A stretch of DNA of 17,794 nucleotides from Curvibacter sp. (GTDB lineage Bacteria > Pseudomonadota > Gammaproteobacteria > Burkholderiales > Burkholderiaceae_C): positions 1 through 17,794 of the forward strand of contig DNQP01000187.1 in assembly GCA_003500955.1 (NCBI GenBank). The letters run 5' to 3'. The notes beneath the pieces are model-generated. The model was given only the letters and a program-made list of their open reading frames with translations. It had not been told where the DNA came from and did not search any database. How positions within the stretch are numbered: position 1 is the stretch's first letter; the number at the start of each line of letters is the position of its first letter. The translations under genes and the position numbers were made by a program. This document shows, in pieces, positions 13,946 to 17,794 of the stretch.

Positions 13946-16504
13946 ATGAACCTCGACGAAACGACCCTACTCGCACCGCAGCCCACGGCGGCCCCGCTCG
14001 ACGCCCAACGGGCCCGCGCCATCGACGCGGCCTGCGCCCAAGCCTGCGAGGCCATCGCCCCGGCTTGGCCGCTGGACCGCGCGATCGCCGTCAACCCGCA
14101 CTGGGGGCGCATCGGTCGCCCGGTGCGCGAGGTGGCGGCGCGCATGGCGGTGCTGGGCGGCATCTGTGTATTCCCGGCGCGCGACTACCTGCAGCAGGCC
14201 TGGGACAGCGGCCGCGTGAGCGAGGCGGACCTGGAGGCCGCGCTGCGCACCCTGCCCGCGGCGCAGCTCGCCCAGCTCACGGGGGCCGACTGTGTGGCGG
14301 CGCTGCGCGCGCCTCTGCCCGCGCACCAGCTGCCGCTGCTGATCGACGTGCTCGACGACGACCCCGACCGCGACACCCGCCTGTCCTGGCGCCAGGCCGT
14401 CACGCACCAGGTCAGCCAGACCTGCGCGGCCTACTTCGACGAGCACCAGGCCGACTGGCAGCCCGAGCAGGCGCAGGGGCTCTACGCCTTCTGGCGCGAC
14501 ACGCTGACGCACGACCACGGCATCGGCCTGCTCATGGGCCTGCCCCATCTGGGCCGCGCGCTGCACGCGCTGCCCGCCACGCGGCAGGACGCCGAGCGCT
14601 GGGTGTTGCAGCGCCTGGGCCTGCCCGAGGCGGTGTGGGCGGACTACCTGGAGTCGGTGCTGCTCACCGTCAATGGCTGGGCCTCGTGGTGTGCCTACCT
14701 CGGCTGGCAGGCCAAGCTGGAGGACCGAAGCGACACGCACCTGCGCGAGCTGCTGGCGATCCGCCTGGCCTGGGGTGCCATCCTGCTCGAATGCAAGGAC
14801 GACGACAGCGCGCACCGTGCCTTCGCCAACCTGCAGGACGAATGGCGCCACGCTGGCGAACACCTGCAGCGCGCAGCCCAGGACCTGCTGGTGGACGAAG
14901 TCTGGCAGCAGGCCCTGGAACTGGCGTACCAGCGCGTGCTGTCGCGCAAGCTGCTGGCCGTGGGCGGCACGCGTCCGGTTACGGGCGTCGAGGGCATCGA
15001 AGTGCAGGCCGCCTTCTGCATCGATGTGCGCAGCGAGCCGCTGCGCCGCGCGCTGGAGGCCGCCTGGCCCGCCATCCAGACCGTGGGTTTTGCCGGCTTC
15101 TTCGGCCTGCCCGTGGCTTACACGCCGCTCGCGACCGAGGCCCGCCGGCCGCAGCTGCCGGGCCTGCTGGCGCCGGCCATCGAGGTGCAGGACCGGGTGC
15201 GCCCGGCGGTACCTGCGAAGCGCGACGAGACGGCCGATGCCGCACTCGCACGCCGCCAGCGTTTTGCCTGGTCCGAGCAATGGGCGGCCAGCAGCCGCTG
15301 GCCCAGCGCGGCCTATTCCTTCGTCGAGGCCGCGGGCCTGGGCTATTTGAGCAAGCTCGGTGAATGGTTCCGGCCCTCGACGCGCGAGCGCGAACGCAGT
15401 GACCAGAGTGGCCTGCCCGCGCGCTACCGGCCGGTCTGTCGGCCCATGCTGATGGGCCTGGACCTCGAGGCCAAGGTGGCGCTGGCGCAGCGCGTGCTGC
15501 ACGCCATGGGCCTGGACCACGGGCTGGCGCCCTTGGTGCTGCTGGTGGGCCACGGCAGCCAGAGCGCCAACAACGCCCACGCTGCGGCGCTGGACTGCGG
15601 CGCCTGCTGCGGCCAGACCGGCGAGGTCAATGCGCGCGTGCTGGCCCAGCTGCTCAACGACCCGGCGGTGCGCGCCGGCCTGAGCGCGCAGGGCTTGGTG
15701 ATCCCCTCGGCCACGGTCTTCGTCGCGGCGCTGCACAACACCACGACCGACGAGATCGAGGGCCACGACCTGGACCTGCTGCCCACCCAGGCGCGCGAGC
15801 GCTGGCAGCGGCTGCAGCCCGTCTTCGCCCAGGCCTGCGACCAGGTGCGGCGCGAGCGCGCGCCGCTGCTGGGCCTGGACCCCGCCGCACCCCACGAGGC
15901 GCTGTACGAGCAGTTGCGCCGCCGCGCCAACGACGGCGCGCAGACCCGGCCCGAGTGGGGGCTGGCGGGCAACGCGGCTTTCATCATCGGGCCGCGCTGG
16001 CGTACGCTGGGCGCGGTACTCGAAGGCCGCAGCTTCCTGCACGACTACGAGGCGGCACGCGACACCGACGGCAGCGTGCTGGAGCTGCTGATGACCGCGC
16101 CCATGCTGGTCACGCACTGGATCAACTGGCAGTACCACGCCTCGACCTGCGAGCCGGCGCGCCTGGGCAGCGGCAACAAGGTGCTGCACAACGTGGTCGG
16201 TGGTACGCTGGGCGTGTTCGAGGGCAACGGCGGCGACCTGCGCATCGGCCTGTCGGAACAGTCGCTGCACGACGGCCAACGCTGGGTGCACGAGCCGCTG
16301 CGCCTGACGGTGGTGATCGACGCGCCGGCGCCGGCCATCGAGGCGGTGATCGGCAAACACGCGGTGGTGCGCCAGTTGCTGGACAATGGATGGCTGCACC
16401 TGTGGCGCTACGACGGTGATCAGCTCCTGCGCTACGCCTCAGGGCATTGGCAGGAACTGGAGACCGGATGTCGCGCTACCGAGGGCAAAGCATCGCCCTA
16501 CTGA
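13946..16504 (+). CDS. dabA: DabA (DUF2309), beta-carbonic-anhydrase-like catalytic subunit
   Basis: An 852-residue cytoplasmic-side protein of the DUF2309/UPF0753 family. The N-terminus contains the conserved IAVNPHWGRIGRPVREVAAR block. The active-site set described for DabA is complete: Cys358 and Asp360 in AAFCIDVRSEPLRRAL, His536 in LLVGHGSQSANN, and Cys551 in ALDCGACCGQ. Spacing matches the H. neapolitanus protein (C351, D353, H524, C539). With DabB it is proposed to convert CO2 to bicarbonate unidirectionally, trapping carbon in the cell. ATG at 13946 is preferred because GGAG lies six bases upstream; an in-frame ATG at 13925, ten bases after the dabB stop, adds seven residues but has no clear ribosome site. 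The C-terminal WINWQYHASTCEPARLGSGNK block is also typical. The next gene starts inside its last 37 bases. Confidence 0.93.
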   Translation: MNLDETTLLAPQPTAAPLDAQRARAIDAACAQACEAIAPAWPLDRAIAVNPHWGRIGRPVREVAARMAVLGGICVFPARDYLQQAWDSGRVSEADLEAALRTLPAAQLAQLTGADCVAALRAPLPAHQLPLLIDVLDDDPDRDTRLSWRQAVTHQVSQTCAAYFDEHQADWQPEQAQGLYAFWRDTLTHDHGIGLLMGLPHLGRALHALPATRQDAERWVLQRLGLPEAVWADYLESVLLTVNGWASWCAYLGWQAKLEDRSDTHLRELLAIRLAWGAILLECKDDDSAHRAFANLQDEWRHAGEHLQRAAQDLLVDEVWQQALELAYQRVLSRKLLAVGGTRPVTGVEGIEVQAAFCIDVRSEPLRRALEAAWPAIQTVGFAGFFGLPVAYTPLATEARRPQLPGLLAPAIEVQDRVRPAVPAKRDETADAALARRQRFAWSEQWAASSRWPSAAYSFVEAAGLGYLSKLGEWFRPSTRERERSDQSGLPARYRPVCRPMLMGLDLEAKVALAQRVLHAMGLDHGLAPLVLLVGHGSQSANNAHAAALDCGACCGQTGEVNARVLAQLLNDPAVRAGLSAQGLVIPSATVFVAALHNTTTDEIEGHDLDLLPTQARERWQRLQPVFAQACDQVRRERAPLLGLDPAAPHEALYEQLRRRANDGAQTRPEWGLAGNAAFIIGPRWRTLGAVLEGRSFLHDYEAARDTDGSVLELLMTAPMLVTHWINWQYHASTCEPARLGSGNKVLHNVVGGTLGVFEGNGGDLRIGLSEQSLHDGQRWVHEPLRLTVVIDAPAPAIEAVIGKHAVVRQLLDNGWLHLWRYDGDQLLRYASGHWQELETGCRATEGKASPY

Positions 16505-17310
16505 CTCAACATGGCAAGGAGCGGGTGATCGCCCCCGCGCTCGAACCCGCGCTGGACTGCCGCGTGCAGCTCGTGACGGGCTATGACACCGACCAGCTCG
16601 GCACGTTTACGCGGGACAAGCCGCGTCCGGGCACGCAGCTGGAGGCGGCCCGGCGCAAGGCCCGCGTCGGCATGACGCTCTCGGGCTTGCCCGTCGGCTT
16701 GGCCAGCGAGGGCAGCTTCGCGGCCGATCCCTGGACCGGCATGTTCGCCTGGAACGTGGAGATGGTGGTACTGCTCGACGACCGGCTCGGTCTCGAGGTG
16801 GTGGGCATGGCCCAGGGCGCGGCGCGCAGCGCGCAGCTGCAGACGGCGGACTGGGCCGCGCTGGAGCAGTATGCGCAGCAGCAGGGCTTTCCCGAGCACC
16901 AGCTGGTGCTGCGGCCCGAGGGCCCGGACGATCCGCGCCTGGACAAGGGGCTGGCCGACTGGGCCGCGCTGCGCGCGAGCTTCGAGCGCTGCCGCGCCGA
17001 GGCGGCCAACGGCCAGGTCTATGCGGAGAACGATCTGCGCGCCCACGCCAATCCCACGCGCATGCAGCGCATCGCCGAGGCCACGCGCGATCTGCTGCAA
17101 CGCCTGCAGACCGCCTGCCCCGCCTGCGATGCGCCGGGCTACGGCCTGGTCGGGCGCGAGCCCGGTCTGCCCTGCCGCGATTGCGGCAGCCCCACGCAGA
17201 TCTACCGTGCCGAGGTGCTGCAGTGCCCGGCCTGCCAACACCGCGAGGTGCGGCCGCGCAGCGACCGGCAGTTTGCCGATGCAGCGCAGTGCGCGCACTG
17301 CAATCCCTGA
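16468..17310 (+). CDS. DUF6671-like protein with C-terminal four-CxxC zinc-ribbon region, coupled to dabA
   Basis: A 280-residue soluble protein with no signal peptide or membrane segment. Residues 1-190 form a conserved-looking domain of unknown function (ALLTQHGKERVIAPAL near 10, VTGYDTDQLGTFTRDKPRPG at 36-55, ARRKARVGM, LASEGSFAADPW). The motif ENDLRAHANPTRMQRIAE (187-204) precedes a cysteine-rich tail. That tail carries four CxxC pairs at 217/220, 236/239, 253/256 and 275/278, enough for two zinc-ribbon or rubredoxin-like knuckles. It resembles proteins I recall as DUF6671; the name is less certain than the description. The ATG at 16468 has GGAG five bases upstream and overlaps dabA by 37 bases, so it is the third cistron of the dab operon. 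No enzymatic function can be assigned. A metal-related, assembly or regulatory role for DAB is inferred from context only. Confidence 0.85.
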   Translation: MSRYRGQSIALLTQHGKERVIAPALEPALDCRVQLVTGYDTDQLGTFTRDKPRPGTQLEAARRKARVGMTLSGLPVGLASEGSFAADPWTGMFAWNVEMVVLLDDRLGLEVVGMAQGAARSAQLQTADWAALEQYAQQQGFPEHQLVLRPEGPDDPRLDKGLADWAALRASFERCRAEAANGQVYAENDLRAHANPTRMQRIAEATRDLLQRLQTACPACDAPGYGLVGREPGLPCRDCGSPTQIYRAEVLQCPACQHREVRPRSDRQFADAAQCAHCNP

Positions 17311-17346
17311 GGGGCGCCGCGGCTGCACGTTAGACTGGCGGCCCCT
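17310..17346 (+). terminator. Weak terminator candidate after the dab operon
   Basis: AGGGGC (17310-17315) pairs with GCCCCT (17341-17346), extendable by three pairs past a bulge, with a loop of about 18 bases and a short TTT run after it. It is placed correctly after the third dab cistron but is much weaker than a classical intrinsic terminator. Confidence 0.3.
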
Positions 17347-17370
17347 TTGTGATCGGTCTGGCCACACCGC

Positions 17371-17794
17371 ATGTCCCCACCTTCCTCACCATCGGCGTCC
17401 CGGCCCGCCACGCCCCCACCTCGTCGCGAGGGCATCGGGCGTCGCATCGCCATCGTCCTGAGCTGCGCGGCCTTGCTGGCCACCCTCTGGTGGCTGGTGG
17501 AGCGTCGCATCGCGCTCGAACGCCAGCAGGCGCTCGCGGTGTCCCTGCAGTCAAGTGCCCAGCTGGCGGCGGCCTATGAGCAGCAGGTCTACCGCACGCT
17601 CAAGGCGGCTGAACAGGTGGCCGCTTTCGTGCGTGAGCAGTACCTGCGTCAGGGCGCGCGCCTGCCGCTCAGTGCCTGGGTGGAGCAGGGCGTGATCCGC
17701 GAGGCCATGTTCAACATCATCAGCGTGGTGGACGAGCGCGGCGAGATCGTCAGCAGCAGCCAGGCGACGGGCCGCGTCAACTACGCCGACCGCG
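17371..17794 (+). CDS. Membrane-anchored sensor protein, N-terminal fragment (histidine kinase or GGDEF/EAL type)
   Basis: The first 141 codons of a gene that runs off the right edge; the frame stays open to the end. A proline/serine-rich cytoplasmic start (1-24) is followed by one transmembrane helix (about 25-43, IAIVLSCAALLATLWWLV). A periplasmic helix-rich sensor segment comes next (LAAAYEQQVYRTLKAAEQVA), then FNIISVVDERGEIVSSSQA, which is the entry strand of a Cache/PAS-like fold. This arrangement is common at the front of betaproteobacterial hybrid histidine kinases and diguanylate cyclases, but the output domain is outside the window. No strong ribosome site precedes the ATG at 17371. 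It begins 60 bases after the DUF6671-like gene and could be independently transcribed; a link to the dab operon is not shown. Confidence 0.7.
   Translation, partial: MSPPSSPSASRPATPPPRREGIGRRIAIVLSCAALLATLWWLVERRIALERQQALAVSLQSSAQLAAAYEQQVYRTLKAAEQVAAFVREQYLRQGARLPLSAWVEQGVIREAMFNIISVVDERGEIVSSSQATGRVNYADR

Noticed and set aside
13967..16399. An 810-codon open frame on the minus strand
   Set aside because: It lies entirely antisense to dabA. Its translation is low-complexity Arg/Ala/Gln/His-rich with no family features, as expected for a shadow frame in high-GC DNA.
16447..16467. Upstream TTG start for the DUF6671-like gene
   Set aside because: It would add seven residues without a ribosome site, whereas the ATG at 16468 has GGAG at good spacing.

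Overview
This 17.8 kb window is GC-rich (roughly two thirds G+C by eye) and densely coded on both strands. It reads as a chromosomal segment of a betaproteobacterium, most likely Burkholderiales, family Comamonadaceae or a close relative. The evidence is the Bug-type (tripartite tricarboxylate transporter) solute-binding protein beside CaiB/BaiF and crotonase genes, the many LysR/GntR regulators, and the codon usage. No rRNA, tRNA, CRISPR array, transposase or phage gene was seen.

Layout. (1) 1-2116, minus strand: a Bug-type binding protein, a crotonase-family protein and the start of a CaiB/BaiF CoA-transferase, which looks like an acyl-CoA catabolic cluster with its substrate-capture protein. 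(2) 2227-7380: a divergent two-carbon-acid locus. A serine/alanine-glyoxylate aminotransferase runs left. An FCD-type GntR regulator and a very large FAD/Fe-S 2-hydroxyacid dehydrogenase run right and are separated by one base. Two operator-like 14-mers sit in the shared promoter. The likely chemistry is 2-hydroxyacid (perhaps glycolate) to 2-oxoacid (glyoxylate), then amination to glycine. (3) 7381-8729: a lower-GC patch with an isolated DsbC-like periplasmic disulfide isomerase and about 400 bp with no convincing gene. (4) 8730-11375: a LysR regulator divergent from an EamA-family exporter and a pirin-like protein whose reading frames overlap, with two copies of a 15-bp dyad between them. 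(5) 11388-17310: an NhaR-like LysR regulator divergent from dabB (NuoL-like membrane subunit), dabA (DUF2309, beta-carbonic-anhydrase-like subunit) and a third overlapping gene for a DUF6671-like protein with four CxxC pairs. DabAB is the energy-coupled inorganic-carbon (CO2 to bicarbonate) accumulation system. (6) 17371-end: the N-terminus of a membrane-anchored sensor protein that runs off the window.

The most interesting part is the dab locus. The known DabBA pair appears here with an uncharacterised third cistron translationally coupled to dabA, under a dedicated divergent LysR regulator with clear inverted repeats. The DabB lacks two residues that NuoL-type pumps use for proton transfer, while DabA keeps all four zinc/active-site residues. 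A glycolate/glyoxylate-type locus about 5 kb away raises the inferred possibility that inorganic-carbon supply and two-carbon salvage serve the same physiology.
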